Assembly (NCBI GenBank): GCA_039822005.1
Contig: JBCBMZ010000005.1
Coordinates: 62,001 to 126,000, forward strand
DNA length: 64,000 nt
Direction: 5' to 3'
From: JBCBDX01 sp039822005
GTDB lineage: Bacteria; Pseudomonadota; Alphaproteobacteria; Rhizobiales; Rhizobiaceae
Part shown: piece by piece, positions 17,069 to 25,638 of the stretch
How the letters are laid out: the number at the start of each line of letters is the position of its first letter
Numbering within the stretch: the stretch's first letter is position 1
Program-made: the position numbers and the translations under genes
The notes under the pieces: generated by a model
Told to the model about the DNA's origin: nothing
The model's database searches: none
Seen by the model: the letters and a program-made list of their open reading frames with translations, nothing else

Positions 17069-19657
17069 TCATCCCATACCCGCAACTTGCTCTTCTTCAG
17101 ATGGGACGAGTATCTCACGTTTTCCAGCATGATTGGCCGAACTAATGAGACCTTCCTCCTCCATGCGCTCGATGATTGAAGCAGCACGATTGTACCCGAT
17201 ACCAAGCCGGCGCTGAATGTAGGAGGTTGAAACCTTACGATCACGCAGCACAACCGCCACAGCTTGATCATAAGGATCATCACTGTCTCCCATGCTACCA
17301 GCGCCCGCAGAACCGGCGCCATCGGGGCCTTCATCCTCATCTTCCTCGGTAACGGCATCAAGATATTGCGGTATGCCCTGACTTTTCAGATGACTCACAA
17401 TGTCTTCAACTTCGCCATCTGAAACAAAGGGGCCGTGAACACGCTGAATACGTCCGCCGCCCGCCATATAAAGCATGTCACCCATACCAAGTAGCTGTTC
17501 GGCTCCCTGCTCTCCCAAAATGGTTCGACTGTCGATCTTGGACGTCACCTGGAATGAGATACGCGTTGGGAAGTTGGCCTTGATTGTACCGGTGATGACA
17601 TCAACCGACGGGCGTTGGGTTGCCATGATGACGTGAATCCCTGCCGCACGCGCCATTTGCGCTAGGCGTTGTACGGTTCCCTCAATTTCCTTGCCGGCAA
17701 CCATCATGAGATCGGCCATCTCATCGATAATCACGACAATATATGGCATCGGCTCCAACTCGAGCGCTTCCGTTTCATAGACCGCCTCGCCGGTTTCCCG
17801 ATCGAAGCCGGTTTGTACGGTTCTCGTTATCTCCTCACCCTTCGACAACGCTTCATTGACCCGCGCATTGAACCCATCAATGTTGCGAACGCCAAGCTTG
17901 GACATGTTTTTGTAGCGCTGCTCCATCTCCCGTACAGTCCATTTCAGCGCCACAACCGCTTTCTTTGGATCTGTCACAACAGGCGTCAACAAGTGCGGAA
18001 TGCCGTCATAGACAGACAGTTCCAACATCTTTGGATCGATCATGATCAAACGGCACTGTTCGGGCGTCATTCGGTAAAGCAGCGACAGGATCATGGTGTT
18101 GATTGCGACAGATTTACCTGAACCAGTGGTACCCGCGACCAACAAATGCGGCATCTTGGCAAGGTCTGCGATAACGGCATCGCCATTGATCGTCTTGCCA
18201 AGTGTGAGGCCGAGTTTGGCCTTTGCCTTTTCAAACGCCTGGCTGGAAATGAGCTCACGCAAGTAAACCGTCTCGCGTCTCGCATTGGGCAACTCAATAC
18301 CGATGGCATTGCGCCCCGGCACCACCGCTACCCGAGCGGCAATCGCACTCATGGAGCGCGCAATGTCTTCAGCCAATCCAATGACACGGGACGATTTGAT
18401 ACCCGGCGCCGGCTCCAATTCGTAAAGCGTCACAACCGGCCCCGGCTGCACCTGAATGATTTCTCCTTTCACGCCGAAATCATCGAGCACACCTTCCAAC
18501 AGCCTCGCATTTTGCTCCAGCGCGTCATCGGTCAATGTCGGGTCGCGCTCCACATTTTTCGGGTGATTAAGCAAATGAACAGACGGCAGCTCAAACAATC
18601 CATCATTGATCAGGTTTGGCTGTGCATCGCGGTGTACCCGTGCGCTTTGCTTTGGCGGCGCCGCCGGTTTCAGCACGCGCGGCTGCGAACCCATCGGCAT
18701 TTGAGACGGCGTTTCCAAAGGAGGGGCATCGGTCATCTCGCGATCAACAGCGGCGGCAATATCGAGGTCTAGATCATCATCGGATGGCGCCAAAACCATT
18801 TGGTTGTCATCGCGAACAAAAATGTCGAGGTCCGGTTCCACTCGCACGCCGCCCACATCGTCAGGAACTGTCTTACGGCGGGCAGGTCGCGGTTGCCGGG
18901 CTTTTTCGCGGATGGGTAGCGCGCGCAGGATGGTGGCCCGCACCGAGTAAAGACCATGCAACACTGCACCCATAACAGCATCATGCGCATCGTTGTCTTC
19001 GTCTTTCGCCTCAGACCAAGCAAGGCCACAGGCGATCATCATGGCGTAAACCGCGGGGACGATCAGCAGGAGACCCAAAAACAAACCTGTGACCGAACGC
19101 GGATAGTCGCCCAGGAAAATACCGGGAATCCCCAAAAGGAGGTCGCCAATAACGCCACCAAGTCCTGAGGGAAGCGGCCATGACGAGGGCGCGGCGACCG
19201 TGCCGAAAAACATGGCGACGAGTAAAGTGGCGAGTACCGCTACTCCGACACGTTGATGAAGATGGCTCCATCGATATCCCCGTACCAGCGCATACCCGGC
19301 AGAACCGGCAATCACAAGAACAGAAAAAGCCGATAGCCCAAGGAATTGTGTGAGCAAGTCGGCGATAATCGCCCCCGATGCACCCATCAAATTGGTAACC
19401 GGCGCGCTAGTTGCATGCGAGAGGCTCGGATCGGCCACGTTCCAAAAGAGTAGGGAAAGCCCGACAAATAAGACGCCGACGAGAATTGTCACGCCAGCGG
19501 CAAACTGGGCCTGACGGCGCAACAAACCACGCATACCATCTGAAAGACCGGCACTCCTTTCAGAGGCGGAAAATTCATCTGAACTGTCGATGACATGACC
19601 AGTGTCGATATGCATGCCGGTATCCATAGCTAGCGTTTGGCCACTAACGCTAAGCAT
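17069..19657 (-). CDS. ftsK: DNA translocase FtsK
   Basis: The 862-residue protein has four or five N-terminal transmembrane segments (about residues 50-215), a short linker of about 130 residues, and the motor domain. The Walker A motif GTTGSGKS lies at residues 509-516, Walker B in YIVVIIDEMADLM, and the gamma winged-helix domain at the C-terminus (DRKVSTSYIQRRLGIGYNRAA). FtsK acts at the septum, pumping chromosome dimers toward dif. ATG 19657 and ATG 19627 are both possible starts. A CtrA-type site sits just upstream of the first. Confidence 0.96.
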   Translation of the reverse strand: MLSVSGQTLAMDTGMHIDTGHVIDSSDEFSASERSAGLSDGMRGLLRRQAQFAAGVTILVGVLFVGLSLLFWNVADPSLSHATSAPVTNLMGASGAIIADLLTQFLGLSAFSVLVIAGSAGYALVRGYRWSHLHQRVGVAVLATLLVAMFFGTVAAPSSWPLPSGLGGVIGDLLLGIPGIFLGDYPRSVTGLFLGLLLIVPAVYAMMIACGLAWSEAKDEDNDAHDAVMGAVLHGLYSVRATILRALPIREKARQPRPARRKTVPDDVGGVRVEPDLDIFVRDDNQMVLAPSDDDLDLDIAAAVDREMTDAPPLETPSQMPMGSQPRVLKPAAPPKQSARVHRDAQPNLINDGLFELPSVHLLNHPKNVERDPTLTDDALEQNARLLEGVLDDFGVKGEIIQVQPGPVVTLYELEPAPGIKSSRVIGLAEDIARSMSAIAARVAVVPGRNAIGIELPNARRETVYLRELISSQAFEKAKAKLGLTLGKTINGDAVIADLAKMPHLLVAGTTGSGKSVAINTMILSLLYRMTPEQCRLIMIDPKMLELSVYDGIPHLLTPVVTDPKKAVVALKWTVREMEQRYKNMSKLGVRNIDGFNARVNEALSKGEEITRTVQTGFDRETGEAVYETEALELEPMPYIVVIIDEMADLMMVAGKEIEGTVQRLAQMARAAGIHVIMATQRPSVDVITGTIKANFPTRISFQVTSKIDSRTILGEQGAEQLLGMGDMLYMAGGGRIQRVHGPFVSDGEVEDIVSHLKSQGIPQYLDAVTEEDEDEGPDGAGSAGAGSMGDSDDPYDQAVAVVLRDRKVSTSYIQRRLGIGYNRAASIIERMEEEGLISSANHAGKREILVPSEEEQVAGMG

Positions 19658-19663
19658 GGATGG

Positions 19664-19679
19664 TTAAGGCCGCATTAAC
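19664..19679 (-). promoter_or_regulatory. CtrA-type binding site at ftsK
   Basis: TTAA at 19664-19667, seven bases, then TTAAC at 19675-19679, an exact match to the CtrA consensus TTAA-N7-TTAAC. Because it is palindromic (GGTTAA...TTAACC), the opposite strand matches too. It begins 7 bases upstream of ATG 19657 and 37 bases upstream of ATG 19627. Cell-cycle control of ftsK by CtrA is inference from this match. Confidence 0.5.
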
Positions 19680-19708
19680 CATGCCTATCGGCGCAACGAA
19701 CGCCCGAC

Positions 19709-19736
19709 AAAAAAAGGCCCGGTATGAAACCGGGCC
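19709..19736 (-). terminator. rho-independent terminator after amtB
   Basis: On the minus strand a GGCCCGG stem pairs with CCGGGCC across a 7-base loop and is followed by a run of seven T. It lies about 80 bases past the amtB stop and before ftsK, so it should end the glnK-amtB transcript. Confidence 0.85.
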
Positions 19737-19818
19737 AATTGTGTGTGACGGTCATAACCATCACGACGGGATTAATGACCGGGCAGCGATTGAGCAGGCT
19801 ACCCGGCGCGTTTTCAGA

Positions 19819-21120
19819 TTAGGTGAACTCTGGGTAGGCTTCGACGCCCACTTCAGCTTTGTCCATGCCCATCATCTCTTCCTCTTCAGAAGCACGGATG
19901 CCAAGCACCGCTTTGAGGATGAACCAGACAAGCAATGAGAGTACGACCGTGAAGACGCCGTAAGCGACGATACCTGTGATCTGCGCACCCCAGTTGCCTG
20001 TGTAGAAGGCCACAGCAAGTGTGCCCCAAATACCGGCAAAAAGGTGGACAGGGATCGCACCAACAACATCGTCGATTTTCAACTTGTCGAGAAGCGGAAC
20101 CGTGAAGACCACGATTGCACCACCGACTGCACCTGTCAGGATGGAAGCGCCGACAGTTGGAGCCAACGGCTCAGCTGTGATTGAGACGAGGCCGGCCAAC
20201 GCGCCGTTAAGCACCATGGTGACATCAACTTTCTTGTACAGAACCTGCAGAAGAATGATCGTTGCAACCACGCCACCGGCAGCAGCCATGTTGGTGTTCA
20301 CGAAGATACGTGAAACGTCGGAGACATCACCGATTGTACCCATCGCGAGCTGCGATGCGCCGTTAAAGCCGAACCAACCGAGCCACAGGATAAAGGTACC
20401 GAGCGTTGCCAGCGGGATGTTTGAACCTGGCATCGGAGAGACAGAGCCGTCGGCGCCGTATTTGCCCGTGCGTGAACCCAGAAGGATCGCACCGGCAAGC
20501 GCAGCCCAACCGCCGACAGAGTGGACGAGTGTCGAGCCAGCAAAGTCAGAGAAGCCCATTTCGGACAACCAGCCACCGCCCCACTGCCATGAACCGGCAA
20601 TCGGGTAAATGAAACCAGTCAGGACAACGACGAAGATCAGGAAAGGCCAGAGCTTGATACGCTCAGCCAATGTACCCGAAACAATCGACGCCGCTGTTGC
20701 CACAAACACCATCTGGAAAAACCAATCAGAAGCCGTGGAATAACCGGTGTCGAGCGCATCACCACCGACCGGGTCGGCGGGGTAACTAAAGACAAAGGAA
20801 CCAATGTAGCCGCCGTCAACGCCGGTATACATCAGATTGTAGCCGATGGCCCAATACATGATGCCGGCGATTGAGTAGAGAGCCACGTTTTTGAGGGACT
20901 GCATGGACACGTTCTTGGAACGTACCAATCCGGCCTCAAGCATCGCAAAGCCTGCAGCCATCCACATGACGAGGAAGCCGCCGATCAAAAACAGTAGCGT
21001 GTTGAAGATATATTGCGTCTCAACAGGCGGCACGACAGGTGCGTCCTGAGCAAGAGCAGGGGAGACAGCAAGGGCAGCTACGCCGCCGACCATCGCCATC
21101 AATGAAATTGTCTTAGACAT
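19819..21120 (-). CDS. amtB: ammonium transporter AmtB
   Basis: The 433-residue protein, from ATG 21120, begins with a cleavable signal peptide (SLMAMVGGVAALAVSPALAQ) typical of proteobacterial AmtB, followed by eleven transmembrane segments. Family segments include FALMLEAG-like AGFAMLEAGLVRSKN, the pore region DFAGSTLVHSVGG (with the first pore His), and HLFAGIWG with the second pore His. It conducts ammonia/ammonium across the inner membrane and is gated by GlnK. It follows glnK by 33 bases and ends in a strong terminator. Confidence 0.97.
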   Translation of the reverse strand: MSKTISLMAMVGGVAALAVSPALAQDAPVVPPVETQYIFNTLLFLIGGFLVMWMAAGFAMLEAGLVRSKNVSMQSLKNVALYSIAGIMYWAIGYNLMYTGVDGGYIGSFVFSYPADPVGGDALDTGYSTASDWFFQMVFVATAASIVSGTLAERIKLWPFLIFVVVLTGFIYPIAGSWQWGGGWLSEMGFSDFAGSTLVHSVGGWAALAGAILLGSRTGKYGADGSVSPMPGSNIPLATLGTFILWLGWFGFNGASQLAMGTIGDVSDVSRIFVNTNMAAAGGVVATIILLQVLYKKVDVTMVLNGALAGLVSITAEPLAPTVGASILTGAVGGAIVVFTVPLLDKLKIDDVVGAIPVHLFAGIWGTLAVAFYTGNWGAQITGIVAYGVFTVVLSLLVWFILKAVLGIRASEEEEMMGMDKAEVGVEAYPEFT

Positions 21121-21153
21121 GTGTGTCAAACTCCTAACCATCATGCCAGCGCG

Positions 21154-21492
21154 TTAAAGCGCTTCAGAATCGGTTTCGCCGGTACGAATACGCACCGCTT
21201 GATCGATGGAATGAACGAAGATCTTGCCGTCGCCGATCTGGCCGGTTTTGGCAGCACCTGAGATGGCGTCGATGACTTTTTCAACCATGTCATCGTCGAC
21301 AACCAGTTCAACTTTCAGCTTTGGCAAAAAGCTGATGGCATATTCGGCGCCACGATAGATTTCAGTGTGACCCTTCTGACGCCCATAGCCCTTGACCTCC
21401 GTAACGGTCAGGCCCTGAACGCCCAAACCGGTGAGCGCTTCACGCACTTCATCCAGCTTGAAGGGCTTGATGATGGCCATGATAATTTTCAT
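21154..21492 (-). CDS. glnK: nitrogen regulatory protein PII (GlnK)
   Basis: A 112-residue PII signal protein. The uridylylation site Tyr51 is intact in RGAEYAISFLPK, the B-loop TGQIGDGKIFV and the C-loop end VRIRTGE match, and the N-terminus MKIIMAIIKPFKLDEVREAL is canonical. PII trimers bind ATP/ADP and 2-oxoglutarate; the copy beside amtB is normally GlnK, which plugs the AmtB channel when nitrogen is plentiful. The 229-base gap upstream should hold its promoter. Confidence 0.96.
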   Translation of the reverse strand: MKIIMAIIKPFKLDEVREALTGLGVQGLTVTEVKGYGRQKGHTEIYRGAEYAISFLPKLKVELVVDDDMVEKVIDAISGAAKTGQIGDGKIFVHSIDQAVRIRTGETDSEAL

Positions 21493-21578
21493 GAACTCTA
21501 TTTCCCCATTGAAATTTCACCACGGCAACAGCGCCGCAGCACGAATTGGAAGGTTTCCTCACCCTCTCTTGCGTGGGA

Positions 21579-21594
21579 TACATGAAGCGTGCCA
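21579..21594 (-). promoter_or_regulatory. candidate sigma-54 promoter for glnK
   Basis: Read on the minus strand, TGGCACG is followed after four bases by ATGTA, giving GG-N10-GT. The -24 element is perfect, but the -12 element has GT in place of the usual GC. It would start transcription about 75 bases before the glnK ATG. glnK-amtB is commonly under NtrC/sigma-54 control, which makes the weak match worth recording. Confidence 0.35.
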
Positions 21595-21721
21595 GATTGG
21601 CCGAAAGTGCCGGAATCATGGCAATTTTGTGATAGAATTGTGGACAATCAGTCTTGGCGTGCGTCAAATTTCGGCAAATGCACAAATAATAAGCATAATC
21701 GATTTTTGGGCTACAATTTAA

Positions 21722-22585
21722 TCATGATTTCAGTCGGATCAGCCCCTCTTGGGCTGTCGAAGCAATCAAATCGCCATGGCGGGTGAAGAATGTCCCGCGC
21801 GTAAAACCCCGGCTTCCTGAAGTGCTCGGGCTATCTTGAACATATAGCAGCCAGTCATCGAGGCGATGGCTGCGGTGGAACCACATGGCATGATCGAGAC
21901 TGGCAACCTGTAATTGCGGATGAAATATCGAGCGACCATGTGCAAAAAGGGCCGTGTCCAACAGGGTCATGTCGGACAGATACGCCAATATTGCTGATTG
22001 GGTCAGCCTGCTGTCGGGAACCGGCGATGTCGGCCGTACCCATACGAGCTGGCGGGCGTCCAATGGTTCCTCCGAAAAGTAATGCGCCAAAGACGTTGGC
22101 CGCAATTCAATCGGTCTTTCCCGGCGATAATATTGCCGAACGCTATCGGGAAGCTTTTCGCCGTAGGTCTCAACGAACTGGCTTTCGCTCAAAAGCGTTT
22201 CGGGCATGGGCACATCGGCGGGCATCTTGGCTTCAAAATCCAGCCCCACCTCATCACGTTGGAAGGACCCAGTCAGCATATAGATAGCTTTGTCATGCTG
22301 CCATGCGGTAACAGCTCGCGTTGAAAAACTGGTCCCGTCACGCAGGCGGTCCACCCGATACTCAATAGGCACGTTGGGATCACCACCGCGCATAAAATAA
22401 CAGTGAAGCGAATGTATTAAGCGATCAGGGGCGACCGTGTTCGCGGCCGCGACCATAGCTTGTCCGATCACCTGGCCCCCAAAAACGCGCTGACGTCCTG
22501 TCTGAGGACTTTGGCCCAAAAAGACATCATCACCCGTCAATTCCAGGCTTAAATATTCCACAAGACGGTCGACGGCGGAGGTCAT
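21722..22585 (-). CDS. tesB: acyl-CoA thioesterase II (TesB)
   Basis: The 287-residue protein is a double hot-dog thioesterase that hydrolyses acyl-CoAs to free acid and CoA in the cytoplasm. Family segments include DVFLGQSPQTGRQRVFGGQVIGQAMVAA at the N-terminus, SLHCYFMRGGDPNVPIEYRVDRLRDG, and the second-domain active site SLDHAMWFHR (Asp) with GTFFTRHGDLIAS at the end. It is divergent from the UbiH-type gene across 114 bases. Confidence 0.94.
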   Translation of the reverse strand: MTSAVDRLVEYLSLELTGDDVFLGQSPQTGRQRVFGGQVIGQAMVAAANTVAPDRLIHSLHCYFMRGGDPNVPIEYRVDRLRDGTSFSTRAVTAWQHDKAIYMLTGSFQRDEVGLDFEAKMPADVPMPETLLSESQFVETYGEKLPDSVRQYYRRERPIELRPTSLAHYFSEEPLDARQLVWVRPTSPVPDSRLTQSAILAYLSDMTLLDTALFAHGRSIFHPQLQVASLDHAMWFHRSHRLDDWLLYVQDSPSTSGSRGFTRGTFFTRHGDLIASTAQEGLIRLKS

Positions 22586-22699
22586 GCGACAATTTCCGTA
22601 AATGTTGATACTGTTGCTCTGCCCCGCGAAGGGATAAATTAGCTTTGGATTACGCGACTTTGCGTAACGTCATGCAAGTAGAAAATTGAGAACCACAAT

Positions 22700-23959
22700 A
22701 TGGCCCGCGAAAAGAAAATCCCGCAATTTCATGAACGCCATGAAGCCTCAGCCGACATTGTCATTGCCGGCGCGGGATATGTCGGGTTGGCAACAGCCGT
22801 TGCGATTGCCCAAGGAGCGCCCGATCTGAAGGTTCTAGTCTTCGATGCGGCGCCTGACGGCGTTTGGGAAAAAGATAGTCGCGCCTCGGCAATTGCTGCG
22901 GCAGCATCGCGCATGCTCTCGCAGATGGGTTGCTGGCCTGAACTTGAGCCGCATGCGCAAGCCATGAACGAGATGATCGTCACCGATAGCCGCACGACCG
23001 ACCCCGTCCGGCCTGTATTCTTGACCTTCGATGGAGATGTCGGCGAAGGCGAACCGTTCGCCCATATGATCCCCAATGTTGAACTGGTGCGGTCGCTGCG
23101 CATGCGGGCCAAGGAAACTGGCATTGAGGTTTTCCAAAACACGGCGATCGAAAGCTTCACACAAACCAGCAGCAAATTGGAGGTGGAACTGGCCGATGGC
23201 AGCAAAATCGCCACCAAGCTTTTGATCGCTGCCGATGGTGTTCGATCGAGCCTGCGTGAAAAAGCGAAGATCAAGACTGTCTCATGGGAATATGGACAAT
23301 CCGGTATCGTCGCGACGATCGGTCACGAGCGCGACCATGAAGGTCAAGCGGTTGAACATTTTTTGCCTGCAGGTCCGTTTGCGATTTTACCCCTCAAGGG
23401 CAACCGCTCGTCCATTGTATGGACGGAATCGACCGGAAACGCCGAAAGACTGGTCGCCGCTGATCCGCTGAGCTTTGAGATGGAGTTGGAGCGGCGTTTT
23501 GGCTTGCATCTGGGCGACATTAAGCTGGAGAGCAAACCGCGTGCCTACCCCTTGGGTCTTACGCTCGCCCGTGATTTTGTCAAAAATCGTTTTGCTCTGG
23601 CGGGAGACGCGGCGCATGGAATCCACCCTATTGCCGGTCAGGGCCTCAATTTGGGATTTAAAGATGTAGCTGCTCTTGCTGAGACCATCGTGGAAGCCCA
23701 CCGCAATGGCCAGGACATCGGGACGCTGGATGTTTTACAGCGCTACGAACGCTGGCGGCGGTTCGACACGGTTCAAATGGGTGTTACGACCGATGTGCTG
23801 AACCGTCTATTTTCAAACGACATCATGCCCGTTCGCGCGATCCGAAACATGGGGCTTGGTCTGGTTGACCGCATGCCCTTTGCCAAGGACTTCTTCATCA
23901 AACAGGCCGCAGGACTCGTCGGATCGGCACCGCGTCTGTTGCGCGGTGAGGCGCTCTAG
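22700..23959 (+). CDS. UbiH/UbiF/VisC/COQ6 family ubiquinone hydroxylase
   Basis: The 419-residue flavoprotein monooxygenase has an FAD dinucleotide-binding motif IVIAGAGYVGLATAVA at residues 21-36, the DG motif LLIAADGVRSSLREK near residue 178, and the second FAD motif FALAGDAAHGIHPIAGQGLNLGFKD near residue 300. The last is diagnostic for ubiquinone ring hydroxylases. It would add a hydroxyl group to the benzoquinone ring at the inner membrane. Alphaproteobacteria use UbiL- or UbiM-type members with varied position specificity, so I give no symbol. It converges on the TetR gene with five bases between stops. Confidence 0.9.
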   Translation: MAREKKIPQFHERHEASADIVIAGAGYVGLATAVAIAQGAPDLKVLVFDAAPDGVWEKDSRASAIAAAASRMLSQMGCWPELEPHAQAMNEMIVTDSRTTDPVRPVFLTFDGDVGEGEPFAHMIPNVELVRSLRMRAKETGIEVFQNTAIESFTQTSSKLEVELADGSKIATKLLIAADGVRSSLREKAKIKTVSWEYGQSGIVATIGHERDHEGQAVEHFLPAGPFAILPLKGNRSSIVWTESTGNAERLVAADPLSFEMELERRFGLHLGDIKLESKPRAYPLGLTLARDFVKNRFALAGDAAHGIHPIAGQGLNLGFKDVAALAETIVEAHRNGQDIGTLDVLQRYERWRRFDTVQMGVTTDVLNRLFSNDIMPVRAIRNMGLGLVDRMPFAKDFFIKQAAGLVGSAPRLLRGEAL

Positions 23960-23964
23960 CGATA

Positions 23965-24552
23965 TCAACCTTGCAAAGCCATACGTTCCATCCGCGCGAT
24001 TGCCTCAGACAAAATTTGAGTCTCACCCAATGAATGGGCAAGCGCAATGCCACCTTGCCATTCGCACAAGAGAGCCCGAGCCCGAGCCAGGGCAACGGAA
24101 GGTCGATGGCCCGCCGCGGTGAGGTTGCGAGCCAAAAAGCCGGCAAGTAGTGAAAAACTCTCGGCAGCCTGTTTGGCAGCCTCTGGCGCTGCGCGGGAAA
24201 ATTCGTGGCAAGCGGAGGCGATGGGGCATCCATATGCAACACGATCTCCTTGGCTTGATTTCAAACGCTGAATGGTCAGTCGAACCGCTTCACGTGGCGA
24301 TTTGGCTTCTTCCTCCACCTCCGCCATCAGCGCCTCGGTCTGCTGGACAAAAAGTTTAGCCACCGCTTCCGCCATATCGGCCTTGGTCTTGAAGTAATAG
24401 TAGACATTGCCGACAGGAACCTCTGCCACCTTTGCGACATCAGCAATGCTGGTCGCCCCAAAGCCCCGTTGCCAAAAGAGTTCTGCCGCGGCGAGTGTCA
24501 GCGCCTCTCGCCTAACCTGACCCTTTGAATTTCTTGGATAATTCTTGACCAT
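23965..24552 (-). CDS. TetR/AcrR family transcriptional regulator
   Basis: A 195-residue regulator with the TetR helix-turn-helix at residues 15-60 (AAAELFWQRGFGATSIADVAKVAEVPVGNVYYYFKTKADM). The ligand domain contains an unusual cysteine pair in YGCPIASACHEF (about residues 113-124), as in LmrA/YxaF-like TetR proteins. The target is unknown. It is 12 bases downstream of the Trm112-like gene and may be the last gene of that operon. Confidence 0.9.
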   Translation of the reverse strand: MVKNYPRNSKGQVRREALTLAAAELFWQRGFGATSIADVAKVAEVPVGNVYYYFKTKADMAEAVAKLFVQQTEALMAEVEEEAKSPREAVRLTIQRLKSSQGDRVAYGCPIASACHEFSRAAPEAAKQAAESFSLLAGFLARNLTAAGHRPSVALARARALLCEWQGGIALAHSLGETQILSEAIARMERMALQG

Positions 24553-24564
24553 TTGGTTATTGCG

Positions 24565-24831
24565 CTAACGGTCGTTGTCAGAAGGTGCATTAGGTATGCC
24601 ATCCAGGGATCGCGCTTCAGAGGGCAATAATATGGGCACACCGCCGCGCACGGGATAGGCCAGTCTGGCAGCCTTTGAAACAAACTCTCTTGCCTTCTCG
24701 TCATAGACCAATGGCTGTTTTGTTAAAGGGCAAACGAGTAATTGGACCATGGCATCGTCCAAAACGGCTTGATCTTCATGATCCGGTTCTGCTGGTTCCG
24801 ATGGCGCATCTGACATATCATCTTCTGACAT
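24565..24831 (-). CDS. Trm112 family protein
   Basis: An 88-residue protein of the Trm112/DUF343 family. The core is LLVCPLTKQPLVYDEKAREFVSKAARLAYPVRGGVPILLPSEAR. In eukaryotes Trm112 activates several methyltransferases; in bacteria the role is unclear. This copy retains one Cys where zinc-binding members have more, so it is probably zinc-free. ATG 24831 (MSEDDMSD) avoids a non-conserved extension to 24888. It lies 69 bases after the LON-domain gene. Confidence 0.85.
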   Translation of the reverse strand: MSEDDMSDAPSEPAEPDHEDQAVLDDAMVQLLVCPLTKQPLVYDEKAREFVSKAARLAYPVRGGVPILLPSEARSLDGIPNAPSDNDR

Positions 24832-24900
24832 AATCTTTGCATACTGCGCACTTTCGGCCTTCGCAACGCCGAACTCCAGATGACCCAAATCGGCAACGGA

Positions 24901-25572
24901 TTATTGCAAGGTCTGTTTGAAATCTTCACTGCCACGTGCAAGCGCCATTTCAGTGATCGCAATGAGGGTTTCGGCGCGCGCCTTAATGGTCTGAGCTTCC
25001 AAAAGCGCTTGTTTTTCCGCTGACCCATAAGGCGACATGACCGACAGCGCATTGACCAATGGCGCGTTGGCGGCCTTCTCGACGCTTTCCCAATCAGCTT
25101 CCAATTCGTTGGCAGTCAAATAGCTTTTAAAGGCTTCCAAAAGCGCAGGCCGGTCCACATCAACCCCTTGGTCTGAATCCGCCAGATCGGCGGCAAAGGG
25201 TGCTATACGGCATTGGCGAAAAGGCGTAGCCACAGTCAGTTCTTCTAAAATGCGATAGCGACAAATCCCCTGCAAGGTTGTCACATAACGGCCATCGCCG
25301 GTTTCAGAAAAAGAAGTAACACGGCCCAGACAACCAACGCGGCACAAATTGGGTTTTTCAGCTGGCCCCTTGTCTCCGGAGAACACTGGTTGAACCATCC
25401 CGATCAGCCGATTGGTCGCTAAAGCGGCATCAAACATAGCAAGGTAGCGCGGCTCAAAAAGATTAAGCGGCATTTGTGTACCGGGTAACAAAAGTGCGCC
25501 TGACAAGGGAAAAACCGACACGACCGCCGGGATATCATCCACGTCTCGGTAGGTTTGGTTTCCGGCTTTCAT
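24901..25572 (-). CDS. LON N-terminal (substrate-binding) domain protein
   Basis: The 223-residue protein is a free-standing LON substrate-binding domain without the ATPase or protease domains. Characteristic parts are VFPLSGALLLPGTQMPLNLFEPRYLAMFDAA, the glycine-rich GCLGRVTSFSETGDGRYVTTLQGICRYRI, and a helical C-terminus. Such proteins (COG2802) are probably adaptors or chaperone-like factors. It lies 66 bases after the thioredoxin-TPR gene, which points to a protein-quality role. ATG 25572 was preferred to the upstream frame start 25590. Confidence 0.88.
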   Translation of the reverse strand: MKAGNQTYRDVDDIPAVVSVFPLSGALLLPGTQMPLNLFEPRYLAMFDAALATNRLIGMVQPVFSGDKGPAEKPNLCRVGCLGRVTSFSETGDGRYVTTLQGICRYRILEELTVATPFRQCRIAPFAADLADSDQGVDVDRPALLEAFKSYLTANELEADWESVEKAANAPLVNALSVMSPYGSAEKQALLEAQTIKARAETLIAITEMALARGSEDFKQTLQ

Positions 25573-25638
25573 AGTGCGTGCTCCGTTCACTTCTTACATG
25601 GTGCGGTAACAGCGTACGACAATGGTGGACCGACCGAC

